From: an uncultured Collinsella sp.
GTDB taxonomy: Bacteria > Actinomycetota > Coriobacteriia > Coriobacteriales > Coriobacteriaceae
Direction of reading: 5' to 3'
Assembly (NCBI GenBank): GCA_958408685.1
Contig: CATYLC010000012.1
Location: 1 to 64,000, forward strand
Length of the DNA: 64,000 bases
Shown here: one piece after another, positions 9,137-17,725 of the stretch
Numbering within the stretch: position 1 is the stretch's first letter
How the letters are laid out: each line of letters opens with the position of its first letter
Translations under genes and position numbers: made by a program
The notes under the pieces: generated by a model
The model's database searches: none
What the model was told of the DNA's origin: nothing
What the model saw: only the letters and a program-made list of their open reading frames with translations

Positions 9137-12100
9137 CTACTTCTTAATGCCGCGTCCCAGGCGCTCAGCGACCGACGCCACAGTACTCTCATCGACCGAG
9201 CCGCAGCTCACGCAGCCATCATGGGCACGCATCTGGCCGGTGACCTCGTCCATCGTGAGCGGCGCCACCTTCTCGAGCTTAAAGCCCTTGCCGGCGCGCA
9301 TGTTCTCCTTGGCCACGCTAATCATGAGCTTAATACGGTTGAGCTGGTTGACCTCGGACGCGCCGGGGTCGTAGTCCACCGCGACGATGTTGCTCTCGGG
9401 ATGTTGGCGGCGCAGCTCCTTGATCACGGCCTTGCCCACCACGTGATTGGGCAGGCACGCGAAGGGCTGCGTGCAGATGATATTGGGTGCGCCATGATCG
9501 ATCAGGTCGAGCATCTCGGCCGTGAGCAGCCAGCCCTCGCCCATGTTGTTGCACACCGAAAGCACCGTGCGGGCCTTGTCGGCCATGGTGCCGATGCGCT
9601 CGGGCGCCTCGAAGCGGCGGGACTTCTCGAGCATCTCCTCCACCGGCGTGCGCATCCAGTCCACGAGCTTGATGAGCGCCTGCATACCAGCGCGCGTGGT
9701 AGCGGAGCTTCCCAACTCGTCCTTCTGCAGCTCGGCGTTGCTCATGGAGTACAGGAAAAAGTCGAGCAGACCCGGCACCACGGCCTCGCAGCCCTCGCGC
9801 TCGATGACATCGACCACGTGGTTGTTGGCTGTGGGATGGAACTTGACCAGGATCTCGCCGACCACGCCCACGCGCGGCTTGGTACCCTCGCCCACGAGCG
9901 GCATGGTGTCGAACGCGCGGATGGCCTCGCGGCACAGCTTGGTGTAGTTGTGGCGGTTAAACTTGGGCGCCAGCTTGCGAGCGCGCGCCATGTACTCCTC
10001 GTAGAGCGCGTTGGCGGCACCGGGCGTAGCCTCGTACGGGCGGCAGCGATAGTGCATCTGCATCATCACGTCGCCAAAGAGCACCGCGTAGACTGCCTGC
10101 TTAAGCAGCGCCGGCGTAATCTTAAAGCCAGGGTTGTCCTCGCCCAGCGCCACGGCCGAAAGCGAGATCACCGGGATCTCGGGGTGGCCGCTCTCGCGCA
10201 GGGCCTTGCGGATGAGTGCGATGTAGTTGGTGGCACGGCAGCCGCCGCCGGTCTGGCTGATAACCACGGCTGTCTTGGACAGGTCGTATCGACCGCTCTC
10301 GATGGCCTCCATAATCTGGCCCGTTACCAGGATCGACGGATAGCAAATATCATTGTTCACATAGCGCAGGCCGGCCTCGACGGCATCGTGATCGGTCGAG
10401 GGCAGCAGCTCCAAGTTGTAGCCAGCACCACGGAACACCTCTTTGACCAGGTCAAAGTGGATCGGCGCCATCTGCGGGCACAGGATGGTGTAGCCCTCCT
10501 CGCGCATCTGCTCGGTAAAGGGCACCTTGGGCCACGCGGTCGAAGCACTCTCGCGCTGCGCCTCGAACGTGTACTTACGGCTCGCGAACGCGGGGGCATC
10601 CGTGGAGGGCGCCACCGGCGCGGCATCGCCCTGCTCGTAAGTCTCGCCCGCGGCCGTAGCCTCGGCCAAGCGCTCGGCCTCCTGGTCCTTGAGCGCCGCC
10701 ATGAGCGAGCGAATACGGATACGCGCGGCGCCCAAGTTGGACACCTCGTCAATCTTGAGCACGGTGTAAATCTTGCCGCTGGCCTCCAGGATCTCCTGCA
10801 CCTGATCAGTGGTCAGAGCGTCCAGGCCGCAGCCGAAGGAATTGAGCTGGATCAGGTCCAGGTCGTTGCGCATCGTCACAAAACGGGCGACGGCGTACAG
10901 GCGGCTGTGATACATCCACTGATCGACGACGCGAATCGGACGCTCGGGCTTCACCAGATGCGCGAGCGAATCCTCGGTAAAGACCGCAAAGCCAAAGCTC
11001 GAGATAAGCTCGGGCAGGGCATGGTTGATCTCGGGGTCGTTATGGTAGGGACGACCGGCGAGCACGATGCCGTGACCGCCGTGGTCCTCGACCCACTTGA
11101 GAGCCTCCTCGCCCATGGTCTGGATATCCTCGTGGAAGCGCGCGTCGGCCTCAAAAGCAGCGTTGACGGCGGCATCAACCTCGGAGCGCGTGATTTTAGG
11201 ACCGCGCACGCGACCGCGACCGGCCTCAGCATCGGCCACACGGTCGACGGCGAGCACCTGGTACAGGCGGCGCTTGAGCTCGGTCTTGTCGTGATACGGC
11301 ACAAACGGATACAGGAACTCGATGTTCTGCTCGCGGATCTCGTCAATATTGAGCGCCAGCGCCGTGGGGTAGCTCATGACGATGGGGCAGTTATAGCAGT
11401 TGCCAGCCGTCGGATCCTCCTTGCGCTCCCAACGCACGCACGGCATCCAGATAAAGTCGACGTCACGGTCGATGAGGTTCATCACGTGGCCATGGCTCAT
11501 CTTGGCCGGATAGCATACGCTCTCGGACGGCATGGACTCGATGCCCGCCTGGTAGGTCTTCTTGCTCGACTGGTCGGACAGCTGCACGCTAAAGCCCAGG
11601 CGCGTAAAGAACGCGTGCCAGAAGGGGTAGTTCTCGTACATGTTGAGCGCGCGCGGGATGCCGACGGTGCCGCGCGGGGCCTCGTCGGGGCTCAGGACCT
11701 CGCGGTTAAAGAGCAGCTCGTTTTTCTTTTTGAAGAGGTTGGGGGCCTCGGTCTTCTGCTTTTTGTGGCCGGCGCCCTTCTCGCAGCGGTTGCCGGTAAT
11801 GAAGCGCCTGCCACCGCCAAAGTCGTTGACGGTAAGCTGGCAGTTGTTGGAGCAACGGCCGCAGCGGACATGCTTTTGCGTCACGGTGAGGTGCGCGATG
11901 TCCTCAGCCGAAAGAATGGTCGAGGTGCCGTCGGCGCCGGCGCGATCGCGGGCGAGCAGGGCCGCACCGTAGGCGCCCATGCAGCCGGCGATGTCGGGAC
12001 GCACGGCATGAACGCCGGTGAGCTGCTCAAACGCGCGCAGCGTGGCATCGGACATAAAGGTGCCGCCCTGGACGATTACCTGGCTGCCGATCTCCTTGGG

Positions 12101-13918
12101 ATCGCGCAGCTTAATGACCTTGAACAGGGCATTCTTGATGACGGAATAAGACAGACCTGCCGCGATATCGCCCACCGTGGCGCCTTCCTTTTGCGCCTGC
12201 TTGACGCGCGAGTTCATAAAGACCGTGCAGCGGCTACCCAGGTCGACGGGGGCCTTGGCATGGATGGCGGCATCGGCGAACGCGCGCACGTCCATGTTCA
12301 TAGAGACGGCGAAGCTCTCGATAAAGCTGCCGCAACCCGACGAGCAGGCCTCGTTGAGCATGATGTGCTCGATGACGCCGTCCTTGACGCGCAGGCACTT
12401 CATGTCCTGGCCGCCGATATCCAGGATAAACTCGACGCCGGGCAGGAACGCCTTGGCGCCGCGCAGATGCGCGACGGTCTCGATCTCGCCGGAGTCGGCC
12501 TTGAGGGCCTCGATGAGCAGCGCCTCGCCGTAGCCCGTGGTGGTCACGTGGCCGATGGTGCAGCCGGCGGGAATGTGGTTGTAGAAATCGGCCATGATGA
12601 CCTTGGCCGTGCCCAGAATGTCACCGTTGTTGTTGCCGTACCAGGTGTGCAGCAGCTGACCGTCCTCGCCCACGAGCGCGGCCTTCATGGTGGTGGAACC
12701 GGCGTCGATACCGATGAACACGCGGCCGGTATAGCCGTCGAGTTTGCCCTTGGGGACGACCTCGGTGTCGTGGCGACCCTTGAACTCGGCAAAATCATCG
12801 TCGGTGGCAAAGAGCGGATCCAGACGCTCGACCTCGGCACCCTGCGTGTCACCCAGGGCATCGATGGCCTCGATGAGCTGCGGGAACGTGCTGAGCTTAT
12901 TGGACTCGTGCGCCATGGCGGCGCCGCTCGCCACAAACAGGTGAGCGTTTTGGGGCACGATGCGGTGTTCCTCGTCCAGGTTGAGCGTGAGGTAGAAGCG
13001 GTGGCGTAGCTCGGAGAGGTACTGCAGCGGGCCACCCAGGAAGGCGACGTTGCCGCGGATGGGACGGCCGCACGCCAGGCCCGAGATGGTCTGGGTCACG
13101 ACGGCCTGGAAGATGGAGGCAGCCACGTCCTCGGGGCGGGCGCCCTCGTTGAGCAGCGGCTGCACGTCGGTCTTGGCAAAAACGCCGCAGCGGCTGGCGA
13201 TGGGATAGATGGTGGTGGCGTTGGCCGCGAGCTCGTTGAGGCCGCTGGCATCGGTGTGCAGCAGGGTTGCCATCTGATCGATGAACGCGCCCGTGCCGCC
13301 GGCGCAGGTGCCGTTCATGCGCTGCTCGATGCCGTTGTCGAAGTAGATGATCTTGGCGTCCTCGCCGCCCAGCTCGATGGCGACATCGGTGGCCGGGATG
13401 AGGGTCTCGACGGCGCGCTTGCTGGCGATGACCTCCTGGACAAACTCCAGGTCGAGCCACTGGGACAGCAGCAGGCCGCCCGAACCGGTGATGGCGCAGG
13501 TCATTTGGGCAGCCGGCAGCACGGTCGCAGCGCCCTCGAACAGGTCGCGGGCGCAGGCACGGACGTCGGTGTGGTGGCGCTGGTACTTGGCGTAGACGAT
13601 CTGGTTATCGTCGTTGAGCACGGCGAGCTTAACGGTGGTGGAGCCCACGTCAATGCCCAGGTGCAGGTTGCCACGAGCGTTCTCGGGGTTGAAGATTGCA
13701 CCTTCGGGGGCGTGGGCGGCGGCTACGGGCTCGGCGGCGGTGGCGGGCTCGCTAGCGACGGACGTCTCCTCTGCCGCGTTCTTGGCCTCGGCAACCGCCT
13801 CGGCAACTTTCTCGGCAGCCGCGGTCGCGGCCTTCTGCGCGGCGTCCACCACGGCGGGCGCGGCCTCGCGCGCAGCAGCGACCATGCGGTCCTTGATGCC
13901 CTCGACGAGTTTGCTCAT
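9137..13918 (-). CDS. 2-hydroxyacyl-CoA dehydratase-like giant protein with two activase domains
   Basis: 1593 aa. Order: an Ala-rich amphipathic N-terminus (about 1-75); activase (ASKHA) domain 1 with DVGSTTVK at 90-97, NGTCAGGTGAF at 202-212 and SRCGVF near 244; activase domain 2 with DAGSTTMK at 405-412, CSSGCGSF near 525 and SRCTVF near 564; a Cys cluster (C686, C689, C693, C712); then a DUF2229/HgdB-like dehydratase part to the end. Known of the family: activases carry a subunit-bridging [4Fe-4S] cluster and use ATP to drive an electron into the dehydratase, enabling radical dehydration. The physiological substrate of these large fusions is not established. It is the second gene of an operon, 11 bp after the TetR gene. 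RBS AGAGGAGAG supports the start. Confidence 0.85.
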   Translation of the reverse strand: MSKLVEGIKDRMVAAAREAAPAVVDAAQKAATAAAEKVAEAVAEAKNAAEETSVASEPATAAEPVAAAHAPEGAIFNPENARGNLHLGIDVGSTTVKLAVLNDDNQIVYAKYQRHHTDVRACARDLFEGAATVLPAAQMTCAITGSGGLLLSQWLDLEFVQEVIASKRAVETLIPATDVAIELGGEDAKIIYFDNGIEQRMNGTCAGGTGAFIDQMATLLHTDASGLNELAANATTIYPIASRCGVFAKTDVQPLLNEGARPEDVAASIFQAVVTQTISGLACGRPIRGNVAFLGGPLQYLSELRHRFYLTLNLDEEHRIVPQNAHLFVASGAAMAHESNKLSTFPQLIEAIDALGDTQGAEVERLDPLFATDDDFAEFKGRHDTEVVPKGKLDGYTGRVFIGIDAGSTTMKAALVGEDGQLLHTWYGNNNGDILGTAKVIMADFYNHIPAGCTIGHVTTTGYGEALLIEALKADSGEIETVAHLRGAKAFLPGVEFILDIGGQDMKCLRVKDGVIEHIMLNEACSSGCGSFIESFAVSMNMDVRAFADAAIHAKAPVDLGSRCTVFMNSRVKQAQKEGATVGDIAAGLSYSVIKNALFKVIKLRDPKEIGSQVIVQGGTFMSDATLRAFEQLTGVHAVRPDIAGCMGAYGAALLARDRAGADGTSTILSAEDIAHLTVTQKHVRCGRCSNNCQLTVNDFGGGRRFITGNRCEKGAGHKKQKTEAPNLFKKKNELLFNREVLSPDEAPRGTVGIPRALNMYENYPFWHAFFTRLGFSVQLSDQSSKKTYQAGIESMPSESVCYPAKMSHGHVMNLIDRDVDFIWMPCVRWERKEDPTAGNCYNCPIVMSYPTALALNIDEIREQNIEFLYPFVPYHDKTELKRRLYQVLAVDRVADAEAGRGRVRGPKITRSEVDAAVNAAFEADARFHEDIQTMGEEALKWVEDHGGHGIVLAGRPYHNDPEINHALPELISSFGFAVFTEDSLAHLVKPERPIRVVDQWMYHSRLYAVARFVTMRNDLDLIQLNSFGCGLDALTTDQVQEILEASGKIYTVLKIDEVSNLGAARIRIRSLMAALKDQEAERLAEATAAGETYEQGDAAPVAPSTDAPAFASRKYTFEAQRESASTAWPKVPFTEQMREEGYTILCPQMAPIHFDLVKEVFRGAGYNLELLPSTDHDAVEAGLRYVNNDICYPSILVTGQIMEAIESGRYDLSKTAVVISQTGGGCRATNYIALIRKALRESGHPEIPVISLSAVALGEDNPGFKITPALLKQAVYAVLFGDVMMQMHYRCRPYEATPGAANALYEEYMARARKLAPKFNRHNYTKLCREAIRAFDTMPLVGEGTKPRVGVVGEILVKFHPTANNHVVDVIEREGCEAVVPGLLDFFLYSMSNAELQKDELGSSATTRAGMQALIKLVDWMRTPVEEMLEKSRRFEAPERIGTMADKARTVLSVCNNMGEGWLLTAEMLDLIDHGAPNIICTQPFACLPNHVVGKAVIKELRRQHPESNIVAVDYDPGASEVNQLNRIKLMISVAKENMRAGKGFKLEKVAPLTMDEVTGQMRAHDGCVSCGSVDESTVASVAERLGRGIKK

Positions 13919-13929
13919 TGTCTCTCCTC

Positions 13930-14640
13930 TTAGTTGTTGGACTCGACGGTTGCGGTGGTGTCGACCGCGTCCTCGAGCTGCAGATTCAATAGCTTCATGC
14001 CGTATTCCGGCACGTTGATATCGATGGGTTGGCCATACAGGTCGCCGGGGCGCACAAAGGCGATAACCGTCATAATGCGCGCCATGGTCTCGGGCGATTC
14101 GGTGAGCCCACGCTCAAACCAGCGCTGAATCAGGCCGACCTCGGCACTCACGACATAGGTAACGTAGTAGTCAAAGAAGGTGCCCAGTGCCAGGCCCAAG
14201 ATGCCCGTCTGTGCACGCGGCACCACGGCCTCGCGTGCGGTATCGATGATCTTTTTAATAAAGGCGGGGTCGCCGCCCGGGCCCAGTAGGGCCCCGATAA
14301 GGTCGCGATTAGCCGCAAGATAGCGAAGCAGCTCAACCGAACCGGGTGCCGGCTCGAGCTCGTCGATGTTGCGGTAAAGATCGGGTAATTGAGCTGCGGT
14401 GATAAGCTCCACCCGCTCGCGAATCTCGGCAAGCAGGCCGTCCTCGATCTGGCTGATAAAGTCAGGGATATCGCGGTAGTGCGAATAGAACGTTCGACGC
14501 GTAAGACCGGCGCGCTCGGTGAGCGACGCGACGTTAATGCGCGAAAGGTCGCCGCTTTCGGCAAGCTCGCTGGCAAGCGCCTGGCGAAGGGCACGCTGCG
14601 AGCGAAGGGACCGGCGGTCGCATTTTTCGAGCTGGGACAA
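13930..14640 (-). CDS. TetR-family transcriptional regulator
   Basis: 236 aa. Residues about 10-60 carry the TetR helix-turn-helix (INVASLTERAGLTRRTFYSHYRDIPDF). The rest is a helical ligand/dimer domain. RBS AAGGAGGA is upstream. It is transcribed just ahead of the giant dehydratase-activase, separated by 11 bp, so the two are almost certainly one transcript. Two dyad motifs lie directly upstream, which suggests it represses its own operon. The inducer is unknown; an acyl-CoA or related metabolite would fit the neighbour but is inference only. Confidence 0.85.
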   Translation of the reverse strand: MSQLEKCDRRSLRSQRALRQALASELAESGDLSRINVASLTERAGLTRRTFYSHYRDIPDFISQIEDGLLAEIRERVELITAAQLPDLYRNIDELEPAPGSVELLRYLAANRDLIGALLGPGGDPAFIKKIIDTAREAVVPRAQTGILGLALGTFFDYYVTYVVSAEVGLIQRWFERGLTESPETMARIMTVIAFVRPGDLYGQPIDINVPEYGMKLLNLQLEDAVDTTATVESNN

Positions 14641-14665
14641 GCGTCCTCCTTGTTACTCAGCCTGT

Positions 14666-14706
14666 GCGCTATTGCACAGTGCGAGTATTATTGCACACCG
14701 TGTGCA
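14666..14706. promoter_or_regulatory. candidate TetR operators
   Basis: A perfect dyad tgcacac-c-gtgtgca at 14692-14706 and a weaker related dyad (ttgcac-a-gtgcga) at 14673-14685 lie 25-65 bp upstream of the TetR start codon, the usual place for an autoregulatory operator. Confidence 0.55.
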
Positions 14707-14818
14707 TCAACACGTAAAGGCAATATTTTGGATGTGTTAAAGGGACAGTTTCTTTGCCATATTCAGCGACCGCCTAGGTTGTGCCAGTTGTGCCTGGCTT
14801 TTGGAGCAGCATTGCCGA

Positions 14819-14847
14819 TTGTTCAAAATATCATTCGTGGGTAGAAT
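14819..14847 (+). promoter_or_regulatory. promoter for candidate antisense RNA
   Basis: TTGTTC at 14819-14824, a 17-bp spacer, TAGAAT at 14842-14847. It points into the shared terminator at 14898-14938 and has no open frame behind it. Confidence 0.5.
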
Positions 14848-14852
14848 AGTGT

Positions 14853-14938
14853 CGACGGCAGCCCAAGTTCTGGAAAGCTGGGCAGCGCCGTTGCTTGGAT
14901 TAAGGGGTCAACGCCTTAGCGGCGGCGACCCCTTTAAT
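14853..14938 (+). ncRNA. candidate antitoxin (antisense) RNA
   Basis: A short RNA of about 85 nt can be drawn from the promoter at 14819-14847 to a hairpin ending cctttaat. It contains an imperfect stem (cgacggc ... gccgttg) and the 9-mer cgttgcttg (14889-14897), which is antisense to two AAGCAACG sites in the small-peptide gene now displaced to 16521-16541. Size and layout resemble RNAII of the Fst par locus. This is inference; no expression data. Confidence 0.4.
14898..14938. terminator. bidirectional hairpin shared by convergent RNAs
   Basis: Imperfect palindrome gattaaggggtc/gacccctttaat. It would end the plus-strand RNA. Before the IS insertion it would also have ended the minus-strand peptide mRNA. 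Confidence 0.6.
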
Positions 14939-14973
14939 ATGAGAAAGCCATTGTCAATAGGCGTGTTTGTTCG

Positions 14974-14999
14974 AGCCCGGTTTTAAACCGGGCTTTTTC
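14974..14999 (+). terminator. terminator inside IS end
   Basis: agcccggttttaaaccgggcttttt: a 7-bp stem with a T-run in the plus direction, inside the IS end. It may shield the transposase from read-in. Confidence 0.7.
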
Positions 15000-15273
15000 G
15001 TTTCCCGTCGGGAGGGCCCGCGCACGCTGCACGTTTAGTCGACGCTTGCCTGGCAAGCTAATATCCGCGGGCTCTTGCGGGCGCGCTGCCGGCGGTCAGC
15101 CCGGTATGTCCGCACACCCCACCGCATTTCGATTCTCCGTCCGGCGCGCTCGTCCGAAACCAGTCTTGTTCACGGGCGCGGCCCTTGGGCTGCCCAAAAA
15201 GGGCTCGTGAACGCGCGCCGGCGATGCGTCGAGGCGCGGGCCCTCCCGGCGGGAGGCTTGTTGTCCGACGGGG

Positions 15274-16383
15274 TCAGCCGAGGGTCCCCTCCGCCCGGCG
15301 CCCGATCTCCCAGACCCAGCAGGCGAGCTCGCGCGCGACGGCGGCGTTTGCCTTGCACGAGCTCTTGCCCGCCGCCGCCAGCGCCTCGCGGCGGCGGCAG
15401 AGCCTGGCGGTGCAGTCGTCGGCGCGCGCCCGGATCGCCGCGGGGACGTCCGCGCCGGGCGCCGGGGCCTTCGGGCGGGGCGTGCACGTCAGGTAGTGCC
15501 ACGCCGACTCCACCAGTGCCGTCCTGGCGAGCCGGTTGCCCGTCTTGGTTATCCCGCCGCGCCGCTCGGTCTCGCCGCTCGAGCGCTCCGACGGGACCAG
15601 CCCGCACCAGCTCGCGAAGGCCGGGGCCGTCCGGAACCTCGTGAAGGAGCCCGCCTCGGCTGCGAGCCTGAAGGCCGTCAGGGTGTCGATTCCCTTGATG
15701 CAGGAGAGCGCCTCGACGGCCGGGCGCCACCGGTCGGTCCGGGCGAGGGCGAGCACCTTCTTCTCGAGCTGCCGGCGGTCCGACTCCGCGCACCTCGCGG
15801 CCGTGACGTAGTACTCGAGCACGTCGCGCTGGGGCCCCTCGAGCCTGATCCCGGATATCCACCTCCAGTGGGCGCGCGTCCAGGATCCCTTCCTCGCCCC
15901 GTCGGCGTTGCGCTCGTCCCAGACGTGGCCCAGCCTGATCAGGAACATGTTGAGGCGCTGCCTGGCGCGGCGGTACTCCGCCGTGGCGTCGTCGAGGGCG
16001 CGGTCGAGGTCCCGGGCGGCCTCGACGGCCGCATCGGGCAGCGGGACCTCCACGATGTTGTGGGTGGCGAGCATGCGGGCGATGAACTCGGCGTCGCGCC
16101 GGTCGTTCTTGCGGCGCGCGTCCGCCGCCGGCCTCTGCATCTTGGAGACGGCGGCCACGGCGCAGTCGAGGCCGAGCGCGCGCAGCTCGCGCGCCATGTG
16201 GAAGCCGGTGGGGCCGCTCTCGTAGCAGGCCCTGGGCTCCTCGAACCCGAGGGCCCACTCCGCGATCTCGGCGGCGTCCGTCCCGAAGTCACGGTGCACC
16301 ACCTCGCCGGTGAAGGGGTTGAACGCCGCGGCGGCGACCGATCGCGCGTGGACGTCCAGGCCGATGGAGGTAACATGGGGCAT
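15274..16383 (-). CDS. IS110-family transposase
   Basis: 369 aa. The N-terminal RuvC-like DEDD domain starts with GLDVHARSVAAAAF (first Asp) and includes YESGPTGFHMARELRALG and RRKNDRRDAEFIARML. The C-terminal Tnp20-type domain has IKGIDTLTAF, FTRFRTAPAFASWCGLVPSE and TKTGNRLARTALVESAWHY, including the conserved Ser region. The length is in the normal IS110 range and there is no frameshift, so it may be active. Family knowledge: IS110 recombinases are guided by a bridge RNA from the element's own non-coding end. Base composition is more G+C-rich than the flanks. Confidence 0.9.
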   Translation of the reverse strand: MPHVTSIGLDVHARSVAAAAFNPFTGEVVHRDFGTDAAEIAEWALGFEEPRACYESGPTGFHMARELRALGLDCAVAAVSKMQRPAADARRKNDRRDAEFIARMLATHNIVEVPLPDAAVEAARDLDRALDDATAEYRRARQRLNMFLIRLGHVWDERNADGARKGSWTRAHWRWISGIRLEGPQRDVLEYYVTAARCAESDRRQLEKKVLALARTDRWRPAVEALSCIKGIDTLTAFRLAAEAGSFTRFRTAPAFASWCGLVPSERSSGETERRGGITKTGNRLARTALVESAWHYLTCTPRPKAPAPGADVPAAIRARADDCTARLCRRREALAAAGKSSCKANAAVARELACWVWEIGRRAEGTLG

Positions 16384-16507
16384 GGGAAGCCTCCTCCCCG
16401 CAGGTGCGGTAAGGGCTACCGCACGGGCCGATACTCAAAGCCCATTGTGGCATCCCGAGCCCGCGGAAAGAAGCTGCGCCGCGGGGGAGGCGACCCAAAT
16501 GGCTTTC

Positions 16508-16624
16508 TCATATCGTCTTACGTTGCTTCGAACGTTGCTTGAGTGCCTCGGAAAGCCCGACGAGTGCCGTGGAGAACGAGACCAAAGCGGTCAGAAGTCT
16601 CACGAAATCAATCAGATCGGTCAT
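16508..16624 (-). CDS. small hydrophobic peptide, type I toxin-like
   Basis: A 38-codon open frame, MTDLIDFVRLLTALVSFSTA then LVGLSEALKQRSKQRKTI. It has one hydrophobic helix (about residues 5-25) followed by a strongly basic tail, the architecture of Fst/TxpA-type membrane toxins. It has a near-perfect ribosome-binding site (GGGAGGTGAT, eight bases before the ATG at 16624), and that site can pair with an upstream CCTCCAT, a common way type I toxins limit translation. The stop codon is supplied by the IS inverted repeat; before insertion the frame would have run into the hairpin now at 14898-14938. Not recognised in any named family. Confidence 0.55.
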   Translation of the reverse strand: MTDLIDFVRLLTALVSFSTALVGLSEALKQRSKQRKTI

Positions 16625-16706
16625 GGGCATCACCTCCCATCAGATGGAGGGCGTTGCCCGGCACATGGAACTGCCGCCAACAGTATCAATTCTATCAAAG
16701 CGCAGT

Positions 16707-16736
16707 TAGATATGCGAATGTTTGTTCGTATTTCAA
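16707..16736 (-). promoter_or_regulatory. candidate promoter of small-peptide gene
   Basis: Minus strand TTGAAA (16731-16736), an 18-bp spacer, TATCTA (16707-16712), about 80 bases upstream of the peptide start codon. Confidence 0.4.
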
Positions 16737-16751
16737 GAGACCAGCGTCACC

Positions 16752-16780
16752 TGTGACAAAGGGGCTGTCCCTTTGTCACA
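16752..16780 (-). terminator. terminator of HAD hydrolase gene
   Basis: An 11-bp perfect stem, gtgacaaaggg/ccctttgtcac, immediately after the HAD stop codon. The sequence belongs to a gggaca-containing palindrome type seen elsewhere in the window. The T-run is weak. Confidence 0.5.
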
Positions 16781-17644
16781 TTATTCGATGACGGTGCGAG
16801 AGTTTTGCTTGCGCATGGTGGCGAGCATGTGTTTGGGGACGGCGTGGACCATGCAACTGCCGATAGTTGCGCTCGCGGCGGCCTTGGCGGCATCGCTTGC
16901 GTTTTTGGTCGCGTAGCTGTGGCGGAAGCGTTTGAGCATGGCGATGTCGTTGCCGCCGTCTCCGTAAACCGCGACCTCATCCTCGGCAATGCCGTAGTAG
17001 CCCGCCAGCCAGGCCACGCTCTCGCCCTTGTTGCACGCCACGTCCGTGATCTCGAACATCACAGGATCGAACGGCGCGTTGACCACGCGGTCCGATCGCT
17101 CGGCCAAATACGCCTTAAGGTCGCGCTCCAGCTCGGGCGAGGTCACGCGACAGTTAATCTTGCATACATCGTGACGCAGGATGTCGCCGATCGACTGATC
17201 GAAATACTGCTCCTCGTGATACCCGCCACGTGCACGCATGCCGCGCATCACAATACGCTTGATGGGGCTGTCCTTTTTAAAGCCCGCCTGGTGCATCTCA
17301 AACGATCCGCTCGAAAACATGCCATCGGGCGTGGAGCAGTCGAAGCAAATGTCCGGGAACGCCTTGAGCAGCTCCTCGGTAACCTGCGGGTCGATGGTCC
17401 AGGTCTTGAGCACCTCGCCACGGCTGTCGCGCACGATAGACCCGTTGGAGCAGCAGGCGTCAAGCGCCAAGCCCGTAAAGCCATGCTCGCCGATCGGCAG
17501 CGTCGAGCGTCCGGTCGCGGGAACCACATGCAAGCCAGCCTCGGTCAGCTCGCGAATGGCACGGCGGATGGTCCCATCTGCCTCGTGCAGGGCGTTCAGC
17601 AGCGTTCCGTCTAAGTCACTCGCAAACATCTTGATCATGGGCAT
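16781..17644 (-). CDS. Cof-like HAD-IIB sugar/nucleotide phosphatase
   Basis: 287 aa. Motif I is FASDLDGTLL (nucleophile Asp near residue 9), motif II is VPATGRS, and motif IV is GDGGNDIAML near the C-terminus; the large cap domain between them marks subclass IIB (Cof type). These enzymes dephosphorylate small phosphorylated metabolites; the substrate is not predictable. AAGGAG is four bases from the first ATG and ten from the ATG at 17638, so MIKMFASDL may be the real start. It is followed by a palindromic terminator. Confidence 0.85.
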   Translation of the reverse strand: MPMIKMFASDLDGTLLNALHEADGTIRRAIRELTEAGLHVVPATGRSTLPIGEHGFTGLALDACCSNGSIVRDSRGEVLKTWTIDPQVTEELLKAFPDICFDCSTPDGMFSSGSFEMHQAGFKKDSPIKRIVMRGMRARGGYHEEQYFDQSIGDILRHDVCKINCRVTSPELERDLKAYLAERSDRVVNAPFDPVMFEITDVACNKGESVAWLAGYYGIAEDEVAVYGDGGNDIAMLKRFRHSYATKNASDAAKAAASATIGSCMVHAVPKHMLATMRKQNSRTVIE

Positions 17645-17725
17645 GCCTCTCCTTCGTCTGCACGATATTGTAGACGAGAACGGGCGCGCCCCAAGAGAGG
17701 CACACCCGTCAGGCGAAAGATTGTC

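Larger units (their letters stand above)
14937..16513 (-). mobile_element. IS110/IS1111-type insertion sequence
   Basis: The transposase gene is bounded by 16-bp exact inverted repeats, atatgagaaagccatt at 14937-14952 and its complement at 16498-16513, giving a 1577-bp element. Subterminal inverted repeats are known for the IS1111 branch of IS110. No target duplication is visible, as expected for the family. The non-coding end downstream of the transposase (14953-15273) is about 320 bp, GC-rich and full of inverted repeats, and could encode the bridge RNA; the upstream end is only about 115 bp. Exact ends are an inference from the repeats. Confidence 0.65.

Noticed and set aside
9221..13009. 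Very long open frame (1262 codons) on the plus strand
   Set aside because: It is antisense to the dehydratase-activase gene, lacks recognisable domains and is rich in His/Arg/Val typical of shadows of GC-rich genes.
14735..14757. ttaaagggacagtttctttg as another mini-palindromic element
   Set aside because: It shares only the gggacag core and a short imperfect dyad, too little to assign to the family.
14960..14990. tRNA-like T-loop sequence gttcgagccc
   Set aside because: No acceptor, D or anticodon arms can be drawn; the segment is a terminator hairpin inside the IS end.
15170..16258. Second long open frame on the same strand as the transposase
   Set aside because: It is a shifted-frame, Arg/Gly/Pro-rich shadow; the transposase frame carries all family motifs.
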